From NCBI GenBank assembly GCA_021829055.1, contig JAJZCS010000082.1, positions 1-8,161 on the forward strand: DNA of 8,161 nt, written 5' to 3'. The stretch comes from Pseudomonadota bacterium (GTDB taxonomy: Bacteria; Pseudomonadota; Alphaproteobacteria; Acetobacterales; Acetobacteraceae). The stretch's first letter is position 1, and every line of letters begins with the position of its first letter. This document shows, one piece after another, positions 1 through 5,292 of this stretch. Under the pieces are notes generated by a model. The model ran no database searches. It was not told the origin of the DNA and was given only the letters and a program-made list of their open reading frames with translations. Position numbers and translations under genes: made by a program.

Positions 1-2
1 CG

Positions 3-110
3 CAGCGCTGCGCTGCGGTGCTGCCCGAGCTGCTCGGCATGAAGAAGGTTGTCAGCGAGGACGCGGTGCGGCGCGGCGTCGGCAGGTTGAATGCGCCTCA
101 AGCGATGTTG
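3..110 (+). pseudogene. possible transposase C-terminal/N-terminal fragment running in from left edge
   Basis: An open frame enters from the left edge (frame of position 3). It reads QRCAAVLPELLGMKKVVSED and then AVRRGVGRLNAPQ before losing any protein-like character; the frame itself stays open to a stop ending at 200. The 'LLGMKKVVSEDAVRRG' stretch resembles a conserved patch I associate with transposases of DDE type, but I cannot name the family with confidence. After about position 110 the frame runs through AT-rich sequence that serves as the upstream region of the next operon, which suggests a truncated, broken gene. This is recognition from memory only; it could be a chance resemblance. 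Confidence 0.3.
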
Positions 111-142
111 CTACGGTCGATAAATTTAGACGGGCCACGGTA

Positions 143-176
143 TTGTTCGCCTTACAGTCGTATGCTATTGTCATAC
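143..176 (+). promoter_or_regulatory. candidate promoter and operator of the toxin-antitoxin operon
   Basis: A TTGTTC (143-148) and TATTGT (166-171) lie 17 bp apart, a fair sigma-70-like pair. An inverted repeat GTATG (160-164) / CATAC (172-176), with a 7-bp spacer, covers the -10 hexamer. RHH antitoxins with their toxins normally autorepress by binding palindromes over their own promoter, so the arrangement fits. The -35 match is poor (3 of 6) and the repeat arms are short. A Shine-Dalgarno-like AAAGG at 183-187 precedes the ATG at 197 by 9 nt. Confidence 0.4.
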
Positions 177-196
177 AGCGCTAAAGGTAATAAATT

Positions 197-460
197 ATGA
201 CGACATCGGTTCTGAGCGTCCGTGTTAGCGATGAAGAACGCTCACTCCTGGAAGCTGCGTCTGAGCAGGCAAACACTAATCTTAGCGACTTTATACGGCG
301 CAAGGCGCTAGAGGCTGCAGAGATAGAATTCTTGGAAACTCGGGTGGTCACTATTCCGGCCAAAAAGTGGGAAGCGTTTGAAGCTTGGGCTCATGGCCCT
401 GCCCAGAGCATCGATGCGCTTGCCAAGCTGTCTCGCACTGCACCCAAGTGGCAGAAATAA
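197..460 (+). CDS. TacA-like DUF1778 ribbon-helix-helix antitoxin
   Basis: This 87-residue protein is the antitoxin of a type II toxin-antitoxin module. Residues about 3-45 form a ribbon-helix-helix DNA-binding domain: a short beta strand (SVLSVRVSDEER) followed by two helices ending near SDFIRRKALEAAE. That is the DUF1778 pattern. The C-terminal part (about 51-87: TIPAKKWEAFEAW, then a proline/alanine-rich tail ending PKWQK) matches the region that in TacA-type antitoxins wraps round and blocks the acetyltransferase toxin. Length is normal for the family. The ATG at 197 is supported by an AAAGG at 183-187. The 3' end overlaps the toxin gene by 13 nt, implying coupled translation. Autoregulation through the palindrome at 160-176 is inferred. 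Family assignment is strong; the specific tacA name is not claimed. Confidence 0.88.
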   Translation: MTTSVLSVRVSDEERSLLEAASEQANTNLSDFIRRKALEAAEIEFLETRVVTIPAKKWEAFEAWAHGPAQSIDALAKLSRTAPKWQK

Positions 461-963
461 TTCCACCGCGGCCGCTTGCCGAAGATGACGATCGAATGTC
501 GTTCGATTGCGGCCGAGCTTCGATGAATCAGTGGTTCTGGCGCCATGGCTGGTCTAACCATGCTAGTTGCTTGTCGCGGGTCAATGTCCTGTGTGGGAAG
601 TCGACAGGCCTGATCGTTGGCTATGTCACGTTGAGCGCTGGACAGATCGAGCGGGCAGCCTTGCAAAAATCTGATTGGCGCAACAAACCTGATCCATTGC
701 CGGCTACGCTCCTTGGTCAGCTTGCGGTACATAGGGACCACCAGGGACGGGGGTATGCGCGCTCGCTGCTGTTGTTTGCGCTTGGTACAGCGCTCAGGGC
801 CTCTCGAGATGTGGCTAGCTGGGGCATCATTACTCATCCTGTCGATGACACCGTACGCCCGTTCTATGTCCGGTATGGGTTTCAGGACCTGCCATATGAT
901 CCTCGGCGGTCTATGGTCGTGCGCATGTCGGATCTGGAAAAAAGCTGGTTTGCGTCCGGCTGA
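448..963 (+). CDS. TacT-like GNAT acetyltransferase toxin
   Basis: The partner toxin is a GNAT-fold N-acetyltransferase. Characterised relatives (TacT, AtaT, ItaT) acetylate the amino group of aminoacyl-tRNAs and stop translation. Starting from GTG 448 gives 171 residues, beginning VAEIIPPRPLAEDDD, which matches the usual family start ('PRPL' then an FDCG segment, here residues 19-22). The first ATG in frame (496) would delete that part. The acetyl-CoA loop is Q99-G-R-G-Y-A104, preceded by strand LLGQLAVHRDH. F139-Y140 in PFYVRYGF aligns with the catalytic tyrosine region of TacT (Tyr140). No Shine-Dalgarno is evident, so translation is probably coupled to the antitoxin, whose stop lies 13 nt inside this gene. 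Intact, no frameshift seen. Target tRNA cannot be predicted. Confidence 0.85.
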   Translation: MAEIIPPRPLAEDDDRMSFDCGRASMNQWFWRHGWSNHASCLSRVNVLCGKSTGLIVGYVTLSAGQIERAALQKSDWRNKPDPLPATLLGQLAVHRDHQGRGYARSLLLFALGTALRASRDVASWGIITHPVDDTVRPFYVRYGFQDLPYDPRRSMVVRMSDLEKSWFASG

Positions 964-1173
964 CTTCTAGCGTGCCCGTAAGGTAGCTGATGTTGTCCGC
1001 AAGAATACCGTTGCCCATACTCGCCCGATGGCACAAGGTGCTGGATTGACGGCGCAGCGCGGTTAGACAATTCTGTTTGTAACCAATTGATCAAATATAT
1101 AGCGGTTAGACACTTGCTTGGCCGCCAAGTCTTTGAAAAGTCGAAATGCTCTCCTGATTTTCAATCTTGCAAG
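964..1173. other. intergenic stretch without recognised gene
   Basis: Between the toxin stop and the tRNA-like remnant I see no convincing coding frame on either strand and no clear terminator hairpin. The stretch is moderately AT-rich near 1070-1100. It ends with a palindromic TCTTGCAAGA (1165-1174) directly abutting the tRNA T-arm sequence. I searched upstream of the T-arm for a D-arm and a 5' acceptor strand (GCGCCCT) and found neither. Confidence 0.4.
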
Positions 1174-1201
1174 AGGGGTTCGACTCCCCTAGGGCGCGCC
1201 A
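1174..1201 (+). tRNA. tRNA 3'-end remnant (T-arm, acceptor strand, CCA), probable attachment-site scar
   Basis: Bases 1174-1190 form a canonical T-arm: stem AGGGG/CCCCT (5 bp) closing the loop TTCGACT with the invariant TTCGA. They are followed by AGGGCGC (1191-1197), a discriminator G and encoded CCA (1199-1201). The acceptor 3' strand AGGGCGC-G-CCA is the one I recall from bacterial tRNA-Arg (UCU type, 5' strand GCGCCCT). No matching 5' acceptor strand, D-arm or believable anticodon arm lies at the right distance upstream. So this is not a functional tRNA but its 3' end. Integrases commonly recombine in tRNA 3' ends and leave such copies, so it may mark a genomic-island boundary. A pseudo-tRNA or chance match is possible. 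Confidence 0.55.
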
Positions 1202-1267
1202 TTCATCTTCAAACACTTACCGGCAAGCCCCGACGGTTGGACACTCGTGGTCTTGATATCTGGAAGA

Positions 1268-1290
1268 GGCTTATCCCGCTGACTCAGGCT
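1268..1290 (+). repeat. left terminal inverted repeat of the IS1595-family element
   Basis: GGCTTATCCCGCTGACTCAG followed by GCT. It matches the reverse complement of 2352-2374 except at one base (C versus T at the twelfth position). The transposase stop codon (1271-1273) falls inside this repeat. Confidence 0.85.
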
Positions 1291-2294
1291 CGTCTATATG
1301 TGGTATCGGCGTCGAGCCGGATCGCCCCGGGCTTTTCCTCGGATTATCTCGCTTGATGAGGTCCCAATAACTCGCGGGCTCTTTGTTGGCGGCGAACCCC
1401 AGCAGGGTTTCGAATGGAACGTACCGGTAAAATCGGCGATTGTAGCGAAACACGAATTCATTGAGATAGGTATCGACGTGTTTGCGGCGCAGCCCATGAT
1501 TAAGTGCCAAGGCTCCATCGCTTCATCAGCGAAAATGCCCGATGAACCTAGGGCAGAACGATATGCCCGGCCATCTTGCCGACGACACGCGGATCATGCC
1601 GATAGCCTTTCAGGCCAGGAAAGGATTTGTGGCCATCCGTGAGCAGCGTGGCTCCTCGCTTCACGTTGGCGTTGACGAACTCTTCGATCGACGCGGCGGA
1701 ATTGTCGGCGATCATGGCGAGGCGAATGCGACCGGAACGCGTGTCGAGATATTTGGCGTGTTTGCGGCGCGGTTTGGCCTTGTTGGTGTTGCGTTCGATC
1801 ACCTCGACGGCGCCTATGACGAGGATTTTTCCAGCATTGCCGCGCTCGAAGGAGTTATCGCCTTCCCGGAAGGTGATTTCCGCCTGATCGATTTCAACCA
1901 CGCCCTCCAGCGGCTCCCGGTCTGGATCGAGCATCGAGCGCCGGAGCTTTTGCGTCAGCAGCCAAGCGGTCTTGTAGGTGACGCCAAGCTGGTCTTGCAG
2001 TTGCAGCGCCGACATGCCGTTGGAATGGGTCGTCATGAGATGCGCGGCCCAGAACCACGTCGTCAGAGGCAGTCGGGATCGATGCATCGCCGTGCCGGCG
2101 GTGACCGAAGTTTGCCGCCCACAATCGAGGCATTCATACAATCGCGGCCGGCTCTTCAGCGCGGCAAAGCGGCTTTTGCCGCAAGCCGGACAGATAAAAC
2201 CATCCGGTCAGCGTCGGCCGAACAAGAAGGCAGCGCAACTCGCTTCGTCAGAGAAGGATTCCTGGAATTGGGCAAGCGAACGGGCGGCGGTCAT
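1271..2294 (-). pseudogene. IS1595-family transposase, disrupted by two stops and a frameshift
   Basis: Reading on the minus strand from ATG at 2294, the N-terminus begins MTAARSLAQFQESF. It holds a zinc ribbon (CPAC ... CLDC, coded around 2130-2195), then QTSVTAGT, then the catalytic domain with its first Asp in VVEIDQAE and second in LLTDGHKSF, and a C-terminal KHVDTYLNEFVFRYNRR motif. Three lesions kill it. A TGA at 2208-2210 stands just before PDGFICPAC, where relatives have Trp. A TAG at 1548-1550 stands in LP-stop-VHR, where relatives also have Trp. One extra base at about 1500-1501 shifts the frame (ACT-TAA-TCA instead of ACT-TAT-CAT) just before HGLRRKHV. The remaining C-terminal frame runs to a stop at 1271-1273. 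All three are point changes in an otherwise full-length gene, so the inactivation looks recent. Any transposition would need a transposase supplied in trans. Confidence 0.85.
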
Positions 2295-2351
2295 CGAAAT
2301 GCGTCCTGGCGGCAGCGCGATTGCTGCCACTCAAGACACTATATCTAGCGC

Positions 2352-2374
2352 AGCCTGAGTCAACGGGATAAGCC
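2352..2374 (-). repeat. right terminal inverted repeat of the IS1595-family element
   Basis: Read on the minus strand it begins GGCTTATCCCGTTGACTCAG and ends GCT, 22 of 23 bases identical to the left repeat. It lies about 58 bp upstream of the transposase start. Confidence 0.85.
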
Positions 2375-2851
2375 CCATCTTGTAGTATGCAGTAACTCAC
2401 CGGCCGTGTATCCTCGTGTTGCTGGTGCTTTGGCTTTGGACGTTCACAGGGAAATTTTATAAAACCGCGAAGCCAGCACAAATTGCACAAATAGAGCAGT
2501 AGTGAGCGTCAGGCCTGCTGGAAGGGCTTTGAAATTGCGTTCCATTGCTGCTGTCACGATGGCGTCCATTTCCAGTCCCGACAGGTCTGACGGGACACAC
2601 GTTTGCCGTCCGCTGATACTTGAACTTGAGGTTTAAATTGAAGCGTGCGGCGATGGGGGCTGGCATATAGTGCGCTGCTGATACCGCGGCCCGTTGGGGA
2701 GCCGCAGGATGTCGGCTGCATGACGATAGCAGTAGCGCAACTGCACATTCAGTAACGAACGGAACTGTCGAAGCCGTCCCCGCGACATATCTCGCCAACT
2801 CGCCTTAGATACACCGGCGCTAAATCTTAGGCTCCTCCATACCGACCTTGA
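2375..2851. other. gene-poor stretch, no supported gene
   Basis: Nearly 480 bp with no recognisable gene. The most protein-like reading is on the minus strand from an ATG at 2788 to a stop at 2444-2446, interrupted by one TAA at 2633-2635. Its first part is arginine-rich; its second part (VPSDLSGLEMDAIVTAAMER, then a hydrophobic run) could be a decayed gene, but I recognise neither. A different minus-strand frame (2457-2798) is open but compositionally unconvincing. A 6-bp hairpin GTCCCG/CGGGAC sits at 2575-2596. I assign no function. Confidence 0.4.
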
Positions 2852-2853
2852 TC

Positions 2854-2877
2854 CATATGTGGACCGCCGTCATCTTG
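2854..2877 (+). repeat. left arm of the 24-bp inverted repeat
   Basis: It starts CATATGTGGAC and ends CATCTTG; pairs with 2960-2983, differing only at two positions. Confidence 0.7.
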
Positions 2878-2916
2878 GCCAACGTTCATATGTGAGCGCG
2901 CCAACAGGTCGTACAT

Positions 2917-3072
2917 ATGGACGCAAGCGATCTGGTCAAATCACATCTCAACTATCTTGCAAGATGGCGGCCGTCCACATATGAGCTTGAGGCTTTGGCC
3001 CGGCTTAACCGGCTCAACAGCTTGGACCTTATGGCGTGCAAACTTAAAGTCCGACAAGGTATTCGCATGTAA
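2917..3072 (+). CDS. doubtful small ORF, 51 residues, unknown
   Basis: From the ATG inside an internal CATATG core, an ORF of 51 codons begins MDASDLVKSHLNYLARWRP and ends VRQGIRM. It is leucine- and arginine-rich and could form an amphipathic helix (about residues 20-45). A weak CAGG at 2905-2908 lies upstream. It crosses the right arm of the MITE-like inverted repeat. I do not recognise it and there is no cysteine pair, signal or other motif to support function; the opposite strand is also open over much of the region. Chance ORF is the leading alternative. Confidence 0.2.
   Translation: MDASDLVKSHLNYLARWRPSTYELEALARLNRLNSLDLMACKLKVRQGIRM
2960..2983 (-). repeat. right arm of the 24-bp inverted repeat
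   Basis: On the plus strand it starts CAAGATGG and ends GTCCACATATG. Its inner edge overlaps a perfect 12-bp palindrome ATCTTGCAAGAT (2954-2965), most of which recurs next to the tRNA remnant at 1164-1174. Confidence 0.7.
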
Positions 3073-3173
3073 GAAATGCTCAGGCGGCTTTTCTGAAATA
3101 TAAACTTGGTCCGAGATATCTAGCCCGTGCAGAACGATGGCAAATGGTATCGGCGCAAGGCAAGAAACTGCGC

Positions 3174-3189
3174 AGCACGTTCTCGTGCT
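3174..3189 (-). terminator. weak hairpin downstream of the sqr operon, possible terminator
   Basis: A perfect 6-bp stem AGCACG/CGTGCT with a 4-base loop (AGAA on the minus strand) lies about 31 nt past the stop of the DUF2892 gene. It is followed on the minus strand only by a short interrupted T-run (GTTTCTT), so it is at best a weak intrinsic terminator. Confidence 0.3.
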
Positions 3190-3219
3190 CAACCCGCCTG
3201 GCAAACCGTCGGCCGTCCT

Positions 3220-3423
3220 TCACTGGAAGGCTACGCCAGTCTTGGTGCCCAGGGCCTTGAAAATCATGGCCGCGGGGCAGAACCCTGTAATGCTTGCCTG
3301 CATCATGTTGAGCCCAACGAATGCCGTGAGCAGTAGCCACCAAGGACTGAATAACCACACCAGAATTGCGCTCAACAGGGTCATTGCTCCGGCAAACAGC
3401 ATCACGGCACGATCGGTTGACAT
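3220..3423 (-). CDS. DUF2892 (YgaP-like) small inner-membrane protein
   Basis: This 67-residue protein has two hydrophobic segments (about 7-25 and 28-46) separated by a short SPWW turn. They are followed by the signature TGFCPA (Cys49-Pro50) and the closing KALGTKTG. This is the DUF2892 pattern, also found as the membrane half of the rhodanese protein YgaP and as a stand-alone neighbour of sulfur-transfer genes. Its biochemical role is not established; association with persulfide or sulfane-sulfur handling is inferred from context. The ATG at 3423 has a good AAGGAGT site 7-8 nt upstream. It is the third gene of the minus-strand operon, 18 nt after the thioredoxin stop. The single conserved Cys near the membrane face could carry a persulfide, which is speculation. 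Confidence 0.88.
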   Translation of the reverse strand: MSTDRAVMLFAGAMTLLSAILVWLFSPWWLLLTAFVGLNMMQASITGFCPAAMIFKALGTKTGVAFQ

Positions 3424-3441
3424 GGCAAATACTCCTTCGGT

Positions 3442-3891
3442 TTAGGATGCGTGTTGAGGCAGGTGGTTGCGCGTCCATTTCATGATGGAATCCGCGGTCA
3501 TGGCGCCGACGGTCTGCGCAATTACAGCGCCATCGCAGAAAAGATAGAGCGCTGGAATTCCTTTAACCCCAAGCTGCGTCGAGACATTTGGAGCTTCATC
3601 GGCGTTCAGCTTCAGCAGCCGAATCTGAGGTTCCAGCTCCGTGGCGGCACTCTCAAACGCCGGAGTCATCATGCGGCAAGGCCCGCACCATGGCGCCCAT
3701 ATGTCGACTAGAATCGGGATGCTGTTGGAGCGTAGATGTCGCTGAAATCCGGCTTCGTCCACGGCAATGGGATGGGCGTTGAACAGTGCGTGGTGACAGC
3801 TGCCACAGCGCGCCTGGGTTCTGGAGCGATCGCCAGGTACACGGTTGACTGAACCACAGTCCGGGCAAACGATTTTGATCGCGGAAGTCAT
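3442..3891 (-). CDS. trxC: thioredoxin of the TrxC (thioredoxin 2) type with N-terminal zinc ribbon
   Basis: This 149-residue cytoplasmic disulfide/persulfide reductase has the two-part TrxC layout. A zinc ribbon comes first, with C9-x2-C12 and C29-x2-C32. A thioredoxin fold follows, with the active site W68-C69-G-P-C72 and the cis-proline at GIP113. Length is normal for thioredoxin 2. Upstream in-frame ATGs (3912, 3915) would make the gene overlap the end of sqr. I prefer 3891 because GAGG lies 5 nt upstream and the protein then starts MTSAIKIVCPDC, as in relatives. It sits 10 nt after sqr and 18 nt before the DUF2892 gene. Thioredoxins reduce polysulfide and protein persulfides, so here it plausibly releases or recycles sulfur made by SQR or resets the regulator. 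The symbol reflects domain type, not proven orthology. Confidence 0.88.
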   Translation of the reverse strand: MTSAIKIVCPDCGSVNRVPGDRSRTQARCGSCHHALFNAHPIAVDEAGFQRHLRSNSIPILVDIWAPWCGPCRMMTPAFESAATELEPQIRLLKLNADEAPNVSTQLGVKGIPALYLFCDGAVIAQTVGAMTADSIMKWTRNHLPQHAS

Positions 3892-3901
3892 TGCCGCCTC
3901 G

Positions 3902-5176
3902 TCAGGACTCATCAAGTTTATGGATATTCAAACGGCGCAAAACAAAATTCTCGAAGAAATTATCACCCTTTCCACCGTTCATCTTTCGCAGGAAATACTT
4001 CTCGAATGCGATTTTAGCTACATGCACCCACGCGCCCTTGGCAGACCAGTTGACATTGCGTGGCGGTATTTGCGGCTGGGCGACGAAAGCCACGCCGCTA
4101 TCGCCAAAATCCGCCAAACAAATCGCATTCCAGGTGGCACGCGCGGTAGCGTCTTTGCCGCGCAAAAGTTTTCCGATGTTGACCGCAGTTGCTGTCACCA
4201 TAGACTCAATCATGAATCCGGTTTTCGGAGTTCCGACCGGCACCGGTGTCGGGCCAACTGGCGGGATCGCGACGCATACGCCAACGGCGAAAATCTCAGG
4301 ATATCCAGGATTTTGTTGGTGTTCGTCGATCAGGACAAACCCTCGCGGGTTCACTAGACCTTCAATGCCACGTAGTGCTGTAACACCTCGGAACGAGGGA
4401 AGTATCATCGAATAGGCAAAGGAGAGTTCATGCATTTTGCGAGGGCTACCGTCTTCGTTCATCTCCTCTACACTCATGGAGTTGTCCGTCACCTTCTTCA
4501 CGGTGGCATTGGTGATCCACTGAATATGACGGTTGCGAAACTCACTTTCCATCACCGACTTTGTATCTCCGACACCATCGAGGCCGAGATGTCCAATATA
4601 AGGTTCCGGAGTGACAAAGGTCATTTTGACCTTATTACGTATACGCCGCTTGCGGAGTTCGGTATCCAGGATAAAAGCGAATTCATACGCCGGCCCGAAG
4701 CATGAGGCTCCCTGTGCCGCACCAATCACGACAGGACCTGGATGCTTACAGAACTCCTCAAACGCGTCGTAAGCCTGCGCTGCATGGTCGACGTGGCAGA
4801 TTGATTGCGTATGTGCCTTCGGGCCGAGACCTTCTATTTCGTCGAACGCCAATTCAGGTCCGGTGGCAATGACAAGATAGTCATAATTCACATGCGTGCC
4901 ATCATTCAGTTCCACCCTTCGTGACCGAGGGTCGACCCGCCTGGCGCCCTGGGTGATGTAATTTACACCCCTCCGACGCATGACATCGGACAAGTCAATT
5001 TCGATATCTGCCCTTTTTCGCCAGCCCACGGCTACCCAGGGATTGGAAGGTACGAAGTGGTACCTCGGTTCCTGGCCGATAAGTGTCAATCGGTCCGCTG
5101 GCCGCAACTGATCCAGCATCTCGTATGCCATCAGGGTGCCGCCCAGTCCTGCCCCAAGAATGACGACATCGCTCAT
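3902..5176 (-). CDS. sqr: sulfide:quinone oxidoreductase
   Basis: SQR is a membrane-associated flavoprotein that oxidises hydrogen sulfide to sulfane sulfur and passes two electrons to the quinone pool. The 424-residue sequence has the FAD-binding GxGxxG at residues 8-13 (ILGAGLGG), the FVPSNPW segment (41-47) and an ATGP second FAD motif (104-107). It has the three SQR cysteines, Cys127 (QSICHVDHA), Cys159 (GASCFGPAYE) and Cys353 (WNAICLAD), corresponding to Cys128, Cys160 and Cys356 of Acidithiobacillus ferrooxidans SQR. His131 and His196 (YIGHLG) also match conserved positions, and the C-terminal amphipathic region (KIAFEKYFLRKM) fits membrane anchoring. Length equals the family norm. The start has GGAGG 5 nt upstream. 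It heads the operon with the thioredoxin and DUF2892 genes. Confusion with flavocytochrome c FccB is unlikely because all SQR cysteines are present and there is no signal peptide. Confidence 0.95.
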   Translation of the reverse strand: MSDVVILGAGLGGTLMAYEMLDQLRPADRLTLIGQEPRYHFVPSNPWVAVGWRKRADIEIDLSDVMRRRGVNYITQGARRVDPRSRRVELNDGTHVNYDYLVIATGPELAFDEIEGLGPKAHTQSICHVDHAAQAYDAFEEFCKHPGPVVIGAAQGASCFGPAYEFAFILDTELRKRRIRNKVKMTFVTPEPYIGHLGLDGVGDTKSVMESEFRNRHIQWITNATVKKVTDNSMSVEEMNEDGSPRKMHELSFAYSMILPSFRGVTALRGIEGLVNPRGFVLIDEHQQNPGYPEIFAVGVCVAIPPVGPTPVPVGTPKTGFMIESMVTATAVNIGKLLRGKDATARATWNAICLADFGDSGVAFVAQPQIPPRNVNWSAKGAWVHVAKIAFEKYFLRKMNGGKGDNFFENFVLRRLNIHKLDES

Positions 5177-5229
5177 TTTGGCCTCCAGGCTTACTTGCGG
5201 TCGGTCGCCGCCGATGTTTCTCGGTTGAC

Positions 5230-5258
5230 AATATATTCATATACCGGCAAATACGCAA
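5230..5258 (-). promoter_or_regulatory. sqr operon promoter
   Basis: On the minus strand TTGCGT (5253-5258) and TATATT (5230-5235) are separated by exactly 17 bp; the -10 matches consensus at 5 of 6 positions. Transcription would begin near 5223, giving a leader of about 46 nt with a GGAGG ribosome site before the ATG at 5176. Confidence 0.55.
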
Positions 5259-5265
5259 ATATGAA
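5236..5265. promoter_or_regulatory. candidate operator of the SqrR/BigR-type repressor
   Basis: A perfect inverted repeat TTCATAT (5236-5242) / ATATGAA (5259-5265), spacer 16 bp, occupies the divergent region. The two half sites touch the -10 and -35 hexamers of the sqr promoter, so a bound dimer would block RNA polymerase. ArsR-family dimers bind AT-rich inverted repeats of this size. The site also lies downstream of a TTGACA (5225-5230) that could be the -35 of the regulator's own plus-strand promoter, whose -10 is not clear. Confidence 0.5.
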
Positions 5266-5292
5266 AGTAAGCTGATCCGAAAGCCATGATCT

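Larger units (their letters stand above)
1268..2374 (-). mobile_element. IS1595-family insertion sequence with inactive transposase
   Basis: The element is bounded by matching terminal inverted repeats of 23 bp (1268-1290 and 2352-2374), identical at 22 of 23 positions; both read GGCTTATCCCG, then T or C, then TGACTCAGGCT from the outside in. Length is about 1.1 kb, usual for the family. It contains one transposase gene on the minus strand, which is broken (see its own entry). The family call rests on the transposase: N-terminal zinc ribbon followed by the DDE-type IS1595 domain. The family usually makes 8-bp target duplications; I do not see a clear one, as flanks just outside (left ATCTGGA, right ATCTTGTA) share only a few bases, so the true ends may lie 2-3 bp further out or the flanks have diverged. 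It lies between the tRNA remnant and a gene-poor stretch. Confidence 0.85.
2852..2985. mobile_element. MITE-like palindromic element with 24-bp terminal inverted repeats
   Basis: Bases 2854-2877 (CATATGTGGACCGCCGTCAT, then CTTG) are the reverse complement of 2960-2983 with two mismatches in 24. Between the arms (82 bp) lie two further CATATG cores (2887-2892 and 2914-2919), so four CATATG copies fall within 130 bp. The pentamer CTTGA occurs directly outside both ends at symmetrical distance (2847-2851 and 2986-2990), consistent with a 5-bp target duplication around 2852-2985. No transposase is encoded. This fits a non-autonomous miniature element, but I cannot match the repeats to a known IS family. 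It could also be a multi-site regulatory or IS-end relic. Confidence 0.5.

Noticed and set aside
385..447. N-terminal extension of the acetyltransferase toxin from ATG 385
   Set aside because: The extra 21 residues (Cys- and His-rich) come from the antitoxin's second frame and have no counterpart at the toxin N-terminus; GTG 448 gives the normal family start.
1110..1201. A complete tRNA (possibly with long variable arm or UCA/UUC anticodon) ending at 1201
   Set aside because: No 5' acceptor strand pairing with AGGGCGC, no D-arm and no 5-bp anticodon stem could be found upstream; only the 3' end fits.
1548..2210. In-frame TGA and TAG in the transposase as recoded Trp or readthrough
   Set aside because: Other genes here use TGA as a normal stop, the two stops are of different types, and a frameshift is also present; plain gene decay explains all three.
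1542..2348. Long plus-strand ORF of 268 codons
   Set aside because: It is the antisense shadow of the IS1595 transposase, whose zinc ribbon and catalytic motifs are on the minus strand.
2847..2990. CRISPR-like repeat interpretation of the repeated CATATG units
   Set aside because: The repeats are inverted, unequally spaced and only six bases long in the centre; no regular repeat-spacer pattern exists.
2941..3478. Minus-strand ORFs of 87 and 132 codons after and over the DUF2892 gene
   Set aside because: One overlaps the DUF2892 gene out of frame and the other begins with TTG without a ribosome site; neither shows a recognisable family.
3845..4415. Plus-strand ORFs over the 3' part of sqr and the thioredoxin start
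   Set aside because: They lie antisense to sqr and trxC, have no motifs, and arise from the codon structure of those genes.
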